Shown: positions 8,799 to 17,627 of the stretch, piece after piece
How the letters are laid out: every line of letters begins with the position of its first letter
How positions within the stretch are numbered: the first letter of the stretch is position 1
Assembly: GCA_938082545.1 (NCBI GenBank)
Contig: CALKCL010000005.1
Coordinates: 87,677 to 151,676 of the forward strand
Direction: 5' to 3'
DNA length: 64,000 nucleotides
Source: an uncultured Gammaproteobacteria bacterium
Lineage (GTDB): Bacteria; Pseudomonadota; Gammaproteobacteria; Ga0077536
Position numbers and translations under genes: made by a program
The notes under the pieces: generated by a model
What the model was told of the DNA's origin: nothing
Seen by the model: only the letters and a program-made list of their open reading frames with translations
Databases searched by the model: none

Positions 8799-9760
8799 TG
8801 GTAAAGAAAAATATTCAACTCGATGCAGCCGGACGTCTCAAACACTTTCTGTCGATAGAAGGTCTGTCGAAAACAATTTTAGTCAACATCCTAGATCATG
8901 CTGAGACCTTCACCTCTGTTGGAGAACGAGCCGCAAAAAAAGTACCCCTTCTAAGAGGAAAAACAGTAGTGAATCTATTTTTTGAGGCAAGCACGCGGAC
9001 ACGGACAACTTTCGAACTAGCAGCAAAAAGACTCTCTGCAGATGTGATGAATATAAATATTGACGCTAGCGCGACCAGCAAAGGGGAAAGCCTAGCTGAT
9101 ACACTGCGCACATTGGAGGCGATGCAGGCTGATATGTTCATCGTACGACATCAGGACAGCGGTGCGCCCGAATTTATAGCTAGGCAAGTTTCATCAGGTG
9201 TTAGCGTAATTAATGCAGGTGATGGAAGACATGCTCATCCTACGCAAGCAATGCTAGATATGTTCACCATTCGCAGGCACAAACCAATTTTTGAAAACCT
9301 CACTGTCGCCATAGTGGGGGACATTAAGCACTCTCGCGTGGCCCGCTCCGAAATTCATGCGCTTAAGATTCTTGGCGTACCTGAAATCCGTGTAGTTGCT
9401 CCAAAAACGCTGATCCCTGCAGAAATCGAGAAACTAGGTGTTAGTGTTCACCATGACATCCAGCAGGGTATCAGAGATGCAGATGTAGTTATCATGCTTA
9501 GACTACAAAAAGAGCGCATGAGTAGTGCTTTACTACCTAGTGGAAGTGAATTCTTCAACACCTACGGCTTAACTAGCAAAAATCTAACAGCAGCAAAACC
9601 TGATGCGATCGTTATGCACCCAGGACCAATCAATAGAGGGATCGAAATTGACTCTGCTATAGCGGACTCAAAGCAATCGCTTATATTAGAGCAAGTCGCC
9701 AACGGAATTGCAGTTAGAATGGCCACCATGTCGCTCGTCGTTGGGAATGCCTCCCTATGA
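8795..9760 (+). CDS. pyrB: Aspartate carbamoyltransferase catalytic subunit
   Basis: Condenses carbamoyl phosphate with aspartate in the first committed step of pyrimidine synthesis. The protein has 321 residues. Seen are the carbamoyl-phosphate loop [19 protein letters not shown], the mobile-loop lysine region [32 protein letters not shown], and [12 protein letters not shown] near the C-terminus. No pyrI regulatory subunit is adjacent. Instead the gene overlaps by ATGA (9757-9760) with a dihydroorotase-like gene, as in Pseudomonas, where the two polypeptides form a dodecameric ATCase complex (established for Pseudomonas; inferred here). The start is either the first ATG at 8795 or the next at 8798. 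Confidence 0.97.
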   Translation: MMVKKNIQLDAAGRLKHFLSIEGLSKTILVNILDHAETFTSVGERAAKKVPLLRGKTVVNLFFEASTRTRTTFELAAKRLSADVMNINIDASATSKGESLADTLRTLEAMQADMFIVRHQDSGAPEFIARQVSSGVSVINAGDGRHAHPTQAMLDMFTIRRHKPIFENLTVAIVGDIKHSRVARSEIHALKILGVPEIRVVAPKTLIPAEIEKLGVSVHHDIQQGIRDADVVIMLRLQKERMSSALLPSGSEFFNTYGLTSKNLTAAKPDAIVMHPGPINRGIEIDSAIADSKQSLILEQVANGIAVRMATMSLVVGNASL

Positions 9761-11040
9761 AGCTATTAATTAAAAACGGCCACGTTATTGACCCAGTAAA
9801 TGGGCTTAACAACATATTGAATATTTGGATTGAAGGATCGAAAATTGTTGGGGTGGGAAAAAAGCCCAATGGTTTTATAATGAGTAGAGAAATGGACGCC
9901 TCTGGTCTTGTTGTCTGCCCTGGCTTCGTCGACATGGGGACCCACCTTCGAGAACCCGGATTAGAACAAAAAGGGACCATAGCAAGTGAGGCGACAGCAG
10001 CAGCAGCAGCAGGATTCACAACTCTTTGCTGCACACCAGATACTACTCCGGTTATTGATACGCCGGCTGTTGTAGAGTTGATCAATCAGAGAGCTCGCGA
10101 CGTACCAGTGCGAATCAAATGCATAGGGGCACTCACAGCTGGACTACAGGGAGAGGTACTAGCAGAAATGCATGCACTCAAGGCGATCGGCTGCGTTGGA
10201 GTATCAAATGGCGGGAATGCTATCAAAGATACAGCAGTCTTTCGAAATGCGCTCGAATATGCGGCTACGCTAGGCCTTACGGTATTTTTAAGACCTGAGG
10301 ATCACTGGCTCGCAACAGAAGGACTGATCCATGAAGGCCTCATTAGCACGAAAAAAGGCCTAGCAGGAATTCCTGCCTCGGCAGAGCTTATAGATTTGGC
10401 GAAAAGTATCATACTAATTGAACAAACTGGGGCTAGAGCCCACTTTCAATGTTTATCTGTTGCTCGGTCAAAGCATTACCTTCTTCAAGGGCGCAAGCGA
10501 GGGTTACCAATTACCTCTGATATCAGCATCTCACACGCATCTCTATGCGATGAAGACATTCTAGACTTTGATACTAACTTTCACGTTCGCCCGCCATTAA
10601 GAAGCCGAAGTGATAGGAGAAGTCTAGTTGCCTCGGTAGCTAAGGGCGACATAGATGTAATCACTGCTCACCATGAGCCTCACGATAGAGACTCTAAAGC
10701 CACAACCTTTGCTTCAAGCTCTCCTGGAATATCCTCGCTCGATACTTTCTTACCTCTAATCCTCTCGCTAGTCGAAAAGGGAGAAATAAATCTAATGAAG
10801 GCCATTGACAGCATTTCCATCCAGCCAGCTCTGGCTCTTGGGCAGAAGCACAATGGAATATCCAAAGGTGCAGTCGCCGATCTTTGCTGCTTCGACCCGA
10901 AAAAAGAATGGCTAGTTACAGCGCGCACTATGAAAAGCCTCGGAAAAAATTCGCCTTTTATTAATCAAGTAATGAAAGGGAAGGTAATGTCCACAATTGT
11001 CGCTGGGAAACTTGTTTACTCCGAAAAAGCGCATCAATGA
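9757..11040 (+). CDS. pyrX: Dihydroorotase-like protein PyrC' with degenerate active site
   Basis: Amidohydrolase-fold protein of 427 residues, related to class I dihydroorotase. The usual zinc motif D-x-H-x-H is here [11 protein letters not shown], so the first metal histidine is glycine. The region that normally reads DxxATDHAPH is [15 protein letters not shown], with the catalytic aspartate replaced by histidine. In Pseudomonas the corresponding pyrC' product is inactive but needed to assemble the ATCase holoenzyme with PyrB, and that role is inferred here. It overlaps pyrB upstream and the PyrK-like gene downstream, each by 4 bases, indicating translational coupling. A true pyrC must be elsewhere. 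A run of AGC codons near 9990 encodes an alanine run. Confidence 0.9.
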   Translation: MKLLIKNGHVIDPVNGLNNILNIWIEGSKIVGVGKKPNGFIMSREMDASGLVVCPGFVDMGTHLREPGLEQKGTIASEATAAAAAGFTTLCCTPDTTPVIDTPAVVELINQRARDVPVRIKCIGALTAGLQGEVLAEMHALKAIGCVGVSNGGNAIKDTAVFRNALEYAATLGLTVFLRPEDHWLATEGLIHEGLISTKKGLAGIPASAELIDLAKSIILIEQTGARAHFQCLSVARSKHYLLQGRKRGLPITSDISISHASLCDEDILDFDTNFHVRPPLRSRSDRRSLVASVAKGDIDVITAHHEPHDRDSKATTFASSSPGISSLDTFLPLILSLVEKGEINLMKAIDSISIQPALALGQKHNGISKGAVADLCCFDPKKEWLVTARTMKSLGKNSPFINQVMKGKVMSTIVAGKLVYSEKAHQ

Positions 11041-11921
11041 ATACTAGACGGCATAGAGGCACAATAAAAAGTGTATCCGGTACAGTTTTAAGTATTGATC
11101 ATTTAGCAGCGGAACAGCACGTAATAAGAATTGAGTGCCCTGAGATAGTCAACAGTGCTCTTCCTGGAAATTTTGTACACTTACGCTGTAACCGAGAGCT
11201 GGCAATGCGACGACCAATGTCTATTATGCGCGTATCCAAAAACCAAGGCTGGTTTGATATGCTATTCAAGACCGTTGGGGTGGGAACAGACTTGCTGTCA
11301 CAGCAAAGTGTTGGTGATGAAATAAGTGTACTAGGACCTATCGGCGTCCCGTTCAAGCTAGAGGGCTATCGAAAAAGACCTCTACTTATTGGTGGGGGCG
11401 TAGGAATCCCACCAATGATATATCTTGCTGAACATATTAAAGATCAAACGACATCGTCCCAACCCATTGTTTTAATGGGCTCGGAAGTCCCTTTTCCTTT
11501 TCAAACCAGACCGTCACAGATCATGAGTACTCAATGCCCTCCTGAGGTCCTCGCTTGTATGCCTCTTTTAGAGGATTGGAAAGTCTTATCACGCCTCGCA
11601 ACCAACCAAGGATACTCTGGCTGCTTTAATGGATTCGTAACAGATTTGGCTAAATATATCCTTAACATGAACCGGTCATCCCTTGACGAGTTTGAAATTT
11701 TCGCATGCGGGCCTAATACTATGCTTGAAGCCGTAAAAGCTCTTGCGAATGAATTCTCCCTCCCGTGTCAAATTTCTTTAGAAGAACATATGGCGTGTGC
11801 AGTCGGGGGTTGTGCAGGATGTGCTGTCGAAATTCAGGAAGGGCAAAATATCGCTATGAAAAGAGTCTGCGTCGATGGCCCGGTTTTTGAAGCTGAAACA
11901 GTTATATTCCCATCCAAATAA
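11037..11921 (+). CDS. PyrK-like dihydroorotate dehydrogenase electron-transfer subunit
   Basis: Ferredoxin-NADP reductase-fold flavoprotein of 294 residues with a C-terminal [2Fe-2S] motif. The FAD-binding motif RRPMSIMRV (about residues 58-66) is followed by LLIGGGVGIPPMIYLAEHI for NAD binding, FACGPNTMLEAVKAL, and the cysteine cluster in CAVGGCAGCAVEIQEG with a final cysteine in MKRVC. In Firmicutes PyrK shuttles electrons from dihydroorotate dehydrogenase 1B (PyrD) to NAD. No pyrD of that class is adjacent here. It could serve another oxidoreductase or the quinone-linked PyrD indirectly. It is the last gene of the pyr unit and is coupled to pyrC' by an ATGA overlap. Confidence 0.85.
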   Translation: MNTRRHRGTIKSVSGTVLSIDHLAAEQHVIRIECPEIVNSALPGNFVHLRCNRELAMRRPMSIMRVSKNQGWFDMLFKTVGVGTDLLSQQSVGDEISVLGPIGVPFKLEGYRKRPLLIGGGVGIPPMIYLAEHIKDQTTSSQPIVLMGSEVPFPFQTRPSQIMSTQCPPEVLACMPLLEDWKVLSRLATNQGYSGCFNGFVTDLAKYILNMNRSSLDEFEIFACGPNTMLEAVKALANEFSLPCQISLEEHMACAVGGCAGCAVEIQEGQNIAMKRVCVDGPVFEAETVIFPSK

Positions 11922-11956
11922 GTACCACTCGCGCCTATTAGTCAGTATCCTTTATC

Positions 11957-12352
11957 CTAGCACTCCTCCAACGGACGCACAGAAACCGATTGCTTGATTT
12001 CTATAAACAGCCCGTGATCAGGAAGATCAGTGGTGCGCAAACAAATCAAGGCTACCTTCTGGCTTACCCACCGAACAGATATATTTTGATCTGTAAAAGG
12101 AACGCCGTCATTTTCGAGCTTACTAGTAAAGATTTGCTCGGACCGAGAATTATTTTTTGTTTCTAGATAGATCGTGACATATGAAGGCCCCTGAGGCATT
12201 CGAGATTCTGCAACTTTGACTATCAACATGTGGTTATTATCTGGAGACAGATATTCAGAAAATAACTTCTCCTGACCGGCCCCACAGCTGGTTAACGACA
12301 ACGCAAAAAAACCATAAAGAACATAGGGAAGACGACAATTTTTAAAAAACAT
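11957..12352 (-). CDS. Putative lipoprotein, unknown function
   Basis: 131 residues. The N-terminus has a hydrophobic signal (YVLYGFFALSLTSC) ending in a lipobox-like L-T-S-C, with cysteine at about residue 23, so it is probably exported and lipidated. The mature part is polar and includes NNHMLIVKVAESRMPQGPSYVTIYLETKN and a terminal cysteine-containing tail. I do not recognise a family. Its ATG follows directly on the stop of the next upstream minus-strand gene with no gap, so the two are almost certainly cotranscribed. It converges with the PyrK-like gene. Confidence 0.7.
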   Translation of the reverse strand: MFFKNCRLPYVLYGFFALSLTSCGAGQEKLFSEYLSPDNNHMLIVKVAESRMPQGPSYVTIYLETKNNSRSEQIFTSKLENDGVPFTDQNISVRWVSQKVALICLRTTDLPDHGLFIEIKQSVSVRPLEEC

Positions 12353-12700
12353 CTACTTAGTACGTCCAAAAAGTTGATCTGCAGTCGCAATCCATTCGGC
12401 CCACCGAGAGCTATCGGAGGGATACTTTGGGTGATTAAATCTTGCCAAAACTAATGTCTCATCGCCGGACATATAATCTACTGCCGCGACAAAGATCAGT
12501 CCCGCTTTATACGCATCTTTTTGATCCTCTTTAATCATAGAAGCCCCTCCCTCCAACCACAAAGCTCTTGTTCTTAAGTCATCAATCAAGATATCAGCAA
12601 GACTATTGTTACAAGCTATGTAAAGACTGCCATTCTTGGGATCAGCCGAGTCAAATTTAAGGTCAAAAGAATTAACTAGGGTGTGCGTATTATATTTCAT
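12353..12700 (-). CDS. Hypothetical protein, 115 residues
   Basis: Not recognised. The protein has no signal peptide or membrane helix. It is soluble and mixed in composition, with a C-terminal half rich in tryptophan and aromatic residues (FNHPKYPSDSSRWAEWIATADQLFG). The gene sits between a cupin gene (19-base gap) and a lipoprotein gene (0-base gap) on the minus strand, which supports that it is a real operon member. Codon use looks like that of its neighbours. Confidence 0.6.
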   Translation of the reverse strand: MKYNTHTLVNSFDLKFDSADPKNGSLYIACNNSLADILIDDLRTRALWLEGGASMIKEDQKDAYKAGLIFVAAVDYMSGDETLVLARFNHPKYPSDSSRWAEWIATADQLFGRTK

Positions 12701-12719
12701 AAAGTAAGGACTCTTAATG

Positions 12720-13028
12720 TTAGAGAAGCTCTATCTCCACAAAGGAAATATCAAAATCATTACCATTAATTACGTTGTGCTCTATCCCTTTTGGCCGAGA
12801 ATATGATTGTCCTGGCAATAAATCAGCTGATACGAGCCCTTCTTTCGTTTCTAGAGTGAGGGCTCCGACAGTTAGAGGCACCACAACATAGTCATGTTGA
12901 TGTTTATGCCATCCGGTTTCCTCTCCCGGCGCAAACTTCCATTCGGTTACAACAACTGATCGGTTACTAATCTGTGTTATTGCGCTGGCTTTGAGCCTAG
13001 CTGTAGTCATAACATTCTCCTGATTCAC
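12720..13028 (-). CDS. Small cupin-domain protein
   Basis: Single-domain cupin of 102 residues. Cupin motif 1 is visible as FAPGEETGWHKHQHDYVVVPLTVG, with metal-ligand histidines in WHKHQHD, and motif 2 as PGQSYSRPKGIEHNVIN with a further histidine. Small cupins of this type bind a metal and serve as dioxygenases, isomerases or sugar-modifying enzymes, so the reaction cannot be named. It is the second gene of a minus-strand group of four small genes. Confidence 0.8.
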   Translation of the reverse strand: MNQENVMTTARLKASAITQISNRSVVVTEWKFAPGEETGWHKHQHDYVVVPLTVGALTLETKEGLVSADLLPGQSYSRPKGIEHNVINGNDFDISFVEIELL

Positions 13029-13079
13029 GACAGTATTTCCATTTTAATTTACTATAACTGTTAACGTCCTCCAGAGGAA

Positions 13080-13610
13080 CTAATGCTCCTCTGACGTCAA
13101 ATCCTTCCGGTCAATGGGCCTATGGAATTTAATGGATGCTAAATACCCTGCTTTTAAAAATTCTGGCCCAGGCTTCCCAATAGCCACGTTAGAGTATTTA
13201 TGAGAATCACGTTGCCACAGAAAATCAATAATTGTTTCTTTTACAAGAAGCATCCCTTGATCAAACTCATGCGCTTTATATGAAGGCAAATGCTTCATAT
13301 ACCAATCAATGACAGTCTTCTCAGTCGCTTTTGTTACAAAGGTGATTGCGCCCAGTTCGGACCAGCCATCTCTCATCTCACACTTTGGAGCCAAAGCTCC
13401 CCAGTCTAAACCCACCACAAACGCTTTTGGGAAAATAGGATACTTAGACAGTTCCTTTTCTGGTAAACACCGTGATTTTCTTAACTGTTGCAGCTTGATT
13501 ACATGGCTATCCGTAAGGCCTTCTAATGGGATCCAGCTTGCCATCGGTTCTGCAACTACAATAGGATTTAGACTTATAATGAATAGAGTAATAAATAGCC
13601 GTTTCAACAA
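13080..13610 (-). CDS. Hypothetical secreted protein
   Basis: 176 residues, beginning with a clear signal peptide MLKRLFITLFIISLNPIVVA with likely cleavage after AEP or nearby, so it is probably periplasmic. The mature part has two cysteines (SRCLPEKEL and APKCEMRDG) that could form a disulfide, and a tail rich in lysine, histidine and acidic residues. I do not recognise a family. It is the first gene of the minus-strand quartet, and an 18-base palindrome lies 56 bases upstream of its start. Confidence 0.65.
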   Translation of the reverse strand: MLKRLFITLFIISLNPIVVAEPMASWIPLEGLTDSHVIKLQQLRKSRCLPEKELSKYPIFPKAFVVGLDWGALAPKCEMRDGWSELGAITFVTKATEKTVIDWYMKHLPSYKAHEFDQGMLLVKETIIDFLWQRDSHKYSNVAIGKPGPEFLKAGYLASIKFHRPIDRKDLTSEEH

Positions 13611-13665
13611 AGGACATATCCTGATAATACAATTACTTTTTCTTGCTCGCGAAATTTCTATAGCT

Positions 13666-13683
13666 TAGTTACTACAGTAACTA
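13666..13683. promoter_or_regulatory. 18-base palindrome between the secreted protein gene and yggS
   Basis: TAGTTACTACAGTAACTA has 8-bp perfect arms around a 2-base centre. It lies in the 161-base divergent gap, 56 bases from the minus-strand gene start and about 90 bases from yggS. Its size and symmetry fit a dimeric repressor operator, but no regulator gene is adjacent and no promoter could be placed with confidence. Confidence 0.4.
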
Positions 13684-13771
13684 TAGCAAGCATAGCGCAA
13701 TAAAAATGATAAGATTGTGCTGTTCCTCTCACATAAAATTAAACCATTAAAACCGACGGCGAAAAATAAGC

Positions 13772-14446
13772 ATGGCCATTGTAAACAATCTCCAAATTGT
13801 CGAGTGTAAAGTAAGAGAATACGAAAAAGAATATTCTCGAAAGGAGAACGCCGTAAGTCTGGTGGCCGTGAGTAAAAAAAGGCCCAGAGAAGCTATCGAA
13901 TTACTTTATCATCAAGGTCACCGACACTTCGGAGAAAATTACCTTCAGGAGGCTTTGCCAAAAATACAAAACTTGGCTGAACTCGAAGTAATATGGCACT
14001 TTATTGGCAAAATCCAGGCAAACAAAACCGCGGAAATAGCCATAAACTTTGACTGGGTGCAAACACTTGATAGGCCAAAAATCGCTATGCGACTAAATGC
14101 TCAAAGGCCTTTACACAAAGAACCTCTCAATATTTTAATTCAAATCAATAGCAGCGGTGAAGACAGCAAAAGTGGCATAAATATAGAAGAGTTGCCTGCT
14201 CTGGTTAAACTGGTAGACTCCCTTCCTAGGCTCAAATTACAAGGTGTTATGGCAATGCCTGCGCCCCATACGAACTTTGATCAGCAAAGGATGTCGTTTT
14301 CAAAGATAATGTCTGTCTTACAAACATTTAGTTACGATTTACCAGTAATCTCATTTGGTACGAGCGGTGATTTTGAAGCGGCAATTGCAGAGGGCTCTAC
14401 TATGGTTAGGCTCGGCAATGCAATTTTCGGACCTAGGGAGGCTTAA
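13772..14446 (+). CDS. yggS: PLP homeostasis protein YggS
   Basis: Pyridoxal-phosphate-binding TIM-barrel protein (PLPBP family) that maintains PLP and amino-acid balance and has no known enzymatic activity. The protein has 224 residues. The PLP lysine is in LVAVSKKRP (about residue 36), followed by GHRHFGENYLQEALPKI, WHFIGKIQANK, and SFGTSGDFEAAIAEGSTMVRLGNAIFG at the C-terminus. It overlaps proC by a single base in a TAATG junction. The yggS-proC-yggT order is widely conserved in Gammaproteobacteria. No pilT is upstream, unlike in Pseudomonas. Confidence 0.96.
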   Translation: MAIVNNLQIVECKVREYEKEYSRKENAVSLVAVSKKRPREAIELLYHQGHRHFGENYLQEALPKIQNLAELEVIWHFIGKIQANKTAEIAINFDWVQTLDRPKIAMRLNAQRPLHKEPLNILIQINSSGEDSKSGINIEELPALVKLVDSLPRLKLQGVMAMPAPHTNFDQQRMSFSKIMSVLQTFSYDLPVISFGTSGDFEAAIAEGSTMVRLGNAIFGPREA

Positions 14447-15261
14447 TGACTAATAAATATGCCTTCATCGGCGGAGGCAATATGGGGCAAGCCATCATCA
14501 GTGGGTTAGTTAGCACCAAGAGAACGGATGTCTCGAATATTATCGTTGCCGATCCCAGTCAGGAAGTCCGAAATCATTGCGCAAAAAATTTAGGCATTCA
14601 AACATGTCCAAACAACCAAGATGCAATATTAGATGCTGATGTCGTAATCTTTGCCGTTAAGCCCCAGCATATGCATTCTGTCATATCAGAGTTAAAGTTT
14701 AAAAAAAGATCTACATGCTTATTCATCTCAATAGCCGCAGGAATAAGACTGAATCACTTGGAAAGACTGCTTGGGAAAAATCAAGCGGTAGTTCGTTGCA
14801 TGCCAAACACTCCTGCTCTAGTTCATAGCGGTATCAGTGTTCTTGTGGCAACGAAGAAGACCTCGGCCTCACAACGCTCACAGGCTGAAACACTACTTCA
14901 ATCTGTTGGTAAGACTATTTGGATAGAAGACGAGGCATTAATGGATTCTGTGACAGCCGTATCTGGCAGTGGCCCAGCCTATTTTTTTCTCCTTATAGAA
15001 CTCATCCAAAAAGCGGGTATGCAGCTAGGTCTCCCAAGCAACCTCGCTGAAACATTAGCGGTAGAGACTGCCGTCGGAGCAGCAAAACTCGCCCAACAAT
15101 CACCAGATACACCATCTGAACTTAGGAAAAAAGTCACGTCACCTCAAGGAACTACTGAGGCGGCCCTAAATGTATTCTCTAATTCTGGCCTCGAAGACAT
15201 AGTGAATCTGGCAATCACTGCAGCACGCGATCGATCAATCGCTCTATCAAAGGAAAACTAA
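14446..15261 (+). CDS. proC: Pyrroline-5-carboxylate reductase
   Basis: Reduces pyrroline-5-carboxylate to proline with NAD(P)H. The protein has 271 residues, normal length. Seen are the dinucleotide-binding FIGGGNMGQAIISGL at the N-terminus, VIFAVKPQHM, VVRCMPNTPALVHSGISV, and the signature VSGSGPAYFFLLIELIQKAG followed by SPQGTTEAALNVF. It is translationally coupled to yggS by a TAATG overlap and followed by yggT after 6 bases. Confidence 0.97.
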   Translation: MTNKYAFIGGGNMGQAIISGLVSTKRTDVSNIIVADPSQEVRNHCAKNLGIQTCPNNQDAILDADVVIFAVKPQHMHSVISELKFKKRSTCLFISIAAGIRLNHLERLLGKNQAVVRCMPNTPALVHSGISVLVATKKTSASQRSQAETLLQSVGKTIWIEDEALMDSVTAVSGSGPAYFFLLIELIQKAGMQLGLPSNLAETLAVETAVGAAKLAQQSPDTPSELRKKVTSPQGTTEAALNVFSNSGLEDIVNLAITAARDRSIALSKEN

Positions 15262-15267
15262 CCTTCT

Positions 15268-15849
15268 ATGGAAAACAATTATTTCTCGGACGCAACGATA
15301 TACTTAGCCAACGTCGTTCTAGGATCATACGGTTTCATCATAATGATCCGGCTTGTTCTACAGTTGGTGGAAGCTGATTTTTATAACCCTATCTGCAAAG
15401 CGATACACTCTATTACCAACCCCGTCCTAAAACCTGTAAGAGCATTCTTGCCTCACTTCAAAAGAATCGATAGCGCATCCTTATTAATGGTGATTGTTTT
15501 CGAAATTATTGCTGTCTGGGTTACACTAAAGCTGAAAAGCTCAATGAACCCTAGTTTATTGGGCTTAATCGTTCTATCCCTCGGCTCTACCTTAGGCGAA
15601 TTCGTTCGTATTTTTACTTGGTCTATTATTATTCAAGCATTTTTAAGCTGGATAGCACCCGACCCTCGCAATCCAATTGTTAGCGTATTGCAATCTATAA
15701 CCGCGCCGATACTCTCTAAAGCCCGAACAGTTTTGCCCTCAACACCGGGAGTCGATTTTTCTCCTATTATTGCGCTAGTAGCTCTTCAGCTGACACTTAT
15801 GTTGATAGTGAATCCCCTAAATGATGCGGGGAAAATGCTTCTTTTTTAG
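15268..15849 (+). CDS. yggT: YggT family membrane protein
   Basis: Integral membrane protein of 193 residues with two repeated YGGT domains, each holding a pair of hydrophobic helices (about residues 10-30, 65-85, 95-130 and 165-190). The repeat signature [17 protein letters not shown] and [21 protein letters not shown] are both typical. The family is linked to cell-shape, osmotic stress and cation homeostasis in bacteria and to cofactor assembly in chloroplasts, and its exact role is unknown. It is cotranscribed with proC and metX, with 2 bases to metX. Confidence 0.92.
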   Translation: MENNYFSDATIYLANVVLGSYGFIIMIRLVLQLVEADFYNPICKAIHSITNPVLKPVRAFLPHFKRIDSASLLMVIVFEIIAVWVTLKLKSSMNPSLLGLIVLSLGSTLGEFVRIFTWSIIIQAFLSWIAPDPRNPIVSVLQSITAPILSKARTVLPSTPGVDFSPIIALVALQLTLMLIVNPLNDAGKMLLF

Positions 15850-15851
15850 TC

Positions 15852-16982
15852 ATGAATACAAATCAGGCAGAAAAAAGTATCGGCATAGTGAACTCTAAAA
15901 CTCTAGGTTTCGACCAACCGCTTTTGCTAGATAGCGGGGTAACACTAGAAAGCTATGAGATATGCTATGAAACCTACGGCACATTAAACCAAGACAAGAC
16001 TAATGCAATCCTCATTTGTCACGCTTTGTCTGGCGACCATCATGCAGCGGGATACTACGATTTAAAAGACAAAAAGCCAGGCTGGTGGGACAACTGCATC
16101 GGCCCAGGGAAGCCAGTCGATACCAATAAATTTTTCGTAGTCTGTCCCAACAACCTAGGTGGTTGCGGGGGATCTACTGGCCCGCTATCACATAACCCTT
16201 TGTCCGGTCGCTCATATGGACCAGATTTTCCGATAGTAACGGTACGTGACTGGGTCGAGAGTCAGGCGCGCCTAGCCGACAAACTTGAAATAAAGGTATG
16301 GGCGGCTGTTATGGGTGGCAGCTTAGGTGGAATGCAGGCACTACAATGGTCTATAGATTATCCTAAAAGAGTCTACCACGCGATTGTGATAGCAGCGGCT
16401 CCGAAACTATCGACACAAAATATCGCTTTTAACGAAATATCCAGGCAAGCGATCATGGCTGACAAGGACTTCCATGAAGGACGATACACTGAGCACAATA
16501 TTGTACCGTCTCATGGCCTAAAACTCGCCAGGATGATCGGGCACGTCACATATTTATCTGATGGTGGATTGCACGCCCGATTTGGGAGGGAACGACTGGA
16601 AAATAATGCGCGCTTCGGGTTTAACGTGGAATTTGAAATCGAATCCTACTTAAGGTACCAGGCTGAATCCTTTGTAGAGCGATTTGATGCCAATACTTAT
16701 TTATTGATGACGCGTTCACTTGATTATTTCGATCCAGCGCAAAGCAACAACAATGATTTGAAGCTAACTCTTGCACAAACATCAGCAAAATTTTTAGTAA
16801 TTTCGTTCTCCAGTGATTGGCGCTTCGCCCCTTCTCGATCACAAGAAATAGTTCGCGCATTAACTGATTGTGAAAAAGACGTGACATCTTCGGAAATAAA
16901 ATCTGAATTTGGCCATGATTCGTTTCTTTTGCCAATCCCAGACTATCATCGCCTACTCCACGCCTATCTTGGAAAGATTTAA
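15852..16982 (+). CDS. metX: Homoserine O-acyltransferase MetX
   Basis: Alpha/beta-hydrolase that activates homoserine with an acyl-CoA for methionine synthesis. The protein has 376 residues. Seen are [28 protein letters not shown], the nucleophile elbow [14 protein letters not shown] with catalytic serine, and FGHDSFLL with catalytic histidine near the end. Whether acetyl-CoA or succinyl-CoA is used cannot be decided by eye; many proteobacterial MetX enzymes are succinyltransferases. metW follows after 6 bases, as usual. Confidence 0.95.
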   Translation: MNTNQAEKSIGIVNSKTLGFDQPLLLDSGVTLESYEICYETYGTLNQDKTNAILICHALSGDHHAAGYYDLKDKKPGWWDNCIGPGKPVDTNKFFVVCPNNLGGCGGSTGPLSHNPLSGRSYGPDFPIVTVRDWVESQARLADKLEIKVWAAVMGGSLGGMQALQWSIDYPKRVYHAIVIAAAPKLSTQNIAFNEISRQAIMADKDFHEGRYTEHNIVPSHGLKLARMIGHVTYLSDGGLHARFGRERLENNARFGFNVEFEIESYLRYQAESFVERFDANTYLLMTRSLDYFDPAQSNNNDLKLTLAQTSAKFLVISFSSDWRFAPSRSQEIVRALTDCEKDVTSSEIKSEFGHDSFLLPIPDYHRLLHAYLGKI

Positions 16983-16988
16983 ATAATT

Positions 16989-17627
16989 ATGCTGATAAAA
17001 AATCTTCGACGAGAACATATTCTTGTCGCTAATTGGATAAAGAAAGGCTCGCGCGTACTTGACCTAGGTTGTGGCGACGGCTCATTCCTAGCCGCGCTGA
17101 GAACAGAAAAGCAAGTCTCCGGCTATGGAATAGAAATTGATCCCGCCAATATAGAGGCATGTATTAGAAATTCGGTGAATGTCCTTCAGACAAATCTAGA
17201 TAATGGACTTCATGACTTTGAAAACGATTCTTTTGATTACGTTGTCATGAGTCAGACCATTCAGGCCATCAACAAACCTTATGAGGTGATCGATGAAATG
17301 TTAAGGATAGGAAAAGAAGTCATAGTTACTTTTCCTAATATGGGCCATTGGAAGTGTCGATTACAATTTTTGATGGGGAAAATGCCTGTAACTACTCACC
17401 TTCCCAACACTTGGTATAGCACTCCGAACATCCATATGTGTACGGTACGTGATTTTAACAATCTCTGCGGAGAGAAAAATATCAATATCAAATCGAGGAC
17501 ATTCCTCGACACACATCATAATCAAGTCATTGGCATGCAATTGCTTCCAAATCTATTAGCAGAAATTGCAATTTATAGACTAAACCAGCCGCTTGATAGT
17601 CAGAAGTCAGATAGCTCTTTCGCATAG
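16989..17627 (+). CDS. metW: Methionine biosynthesis protein MetW
   Basis: Methyltransferase-like protein of 212 residues that is found next to metX in Proteobacteria and reported to support MetX activity. SAM-fold motifs are VLDLGCGDGSFLAAL near residue 25, DYVVMSQTIQAINKP, and the family segment VTFPNMGHWKCRLQF followed by WYSTPNIHMCTV. Its last 28 bases overlap the end of the convergent exonuclease III gene, an unusually deep antisense overlap of two coding ends. Confidence 0.95.
   Translation: MLIKNLRREHILVANWIKKGSRVLDLGCGDGSFLAALRTEKQVSGYGIEIDPANIEACIRNSVNVLQTNLDNGLHDFENDSFDYVVMSQTIQAINKPYEVIDEMLRIGKEVIVTFPNMGHWKCRLQFLMGKMPVTTHLPNTWYSTPNIHMCTVRDFNNLCGEKNINIKSRTFLDTHHNQVIGMQLLPNLLAEIAIYRLNQPLDSQKSDSSFA

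Noticed and set aside
9990-10010. Run of AGC/GCA trinucleotides
   Set aside because: It encodes an alanine stretch (AAAAAG) in a region where the dihydroorotase family is alanine-rich; the run is short and in frame, so no phase-variation signal is inferred.
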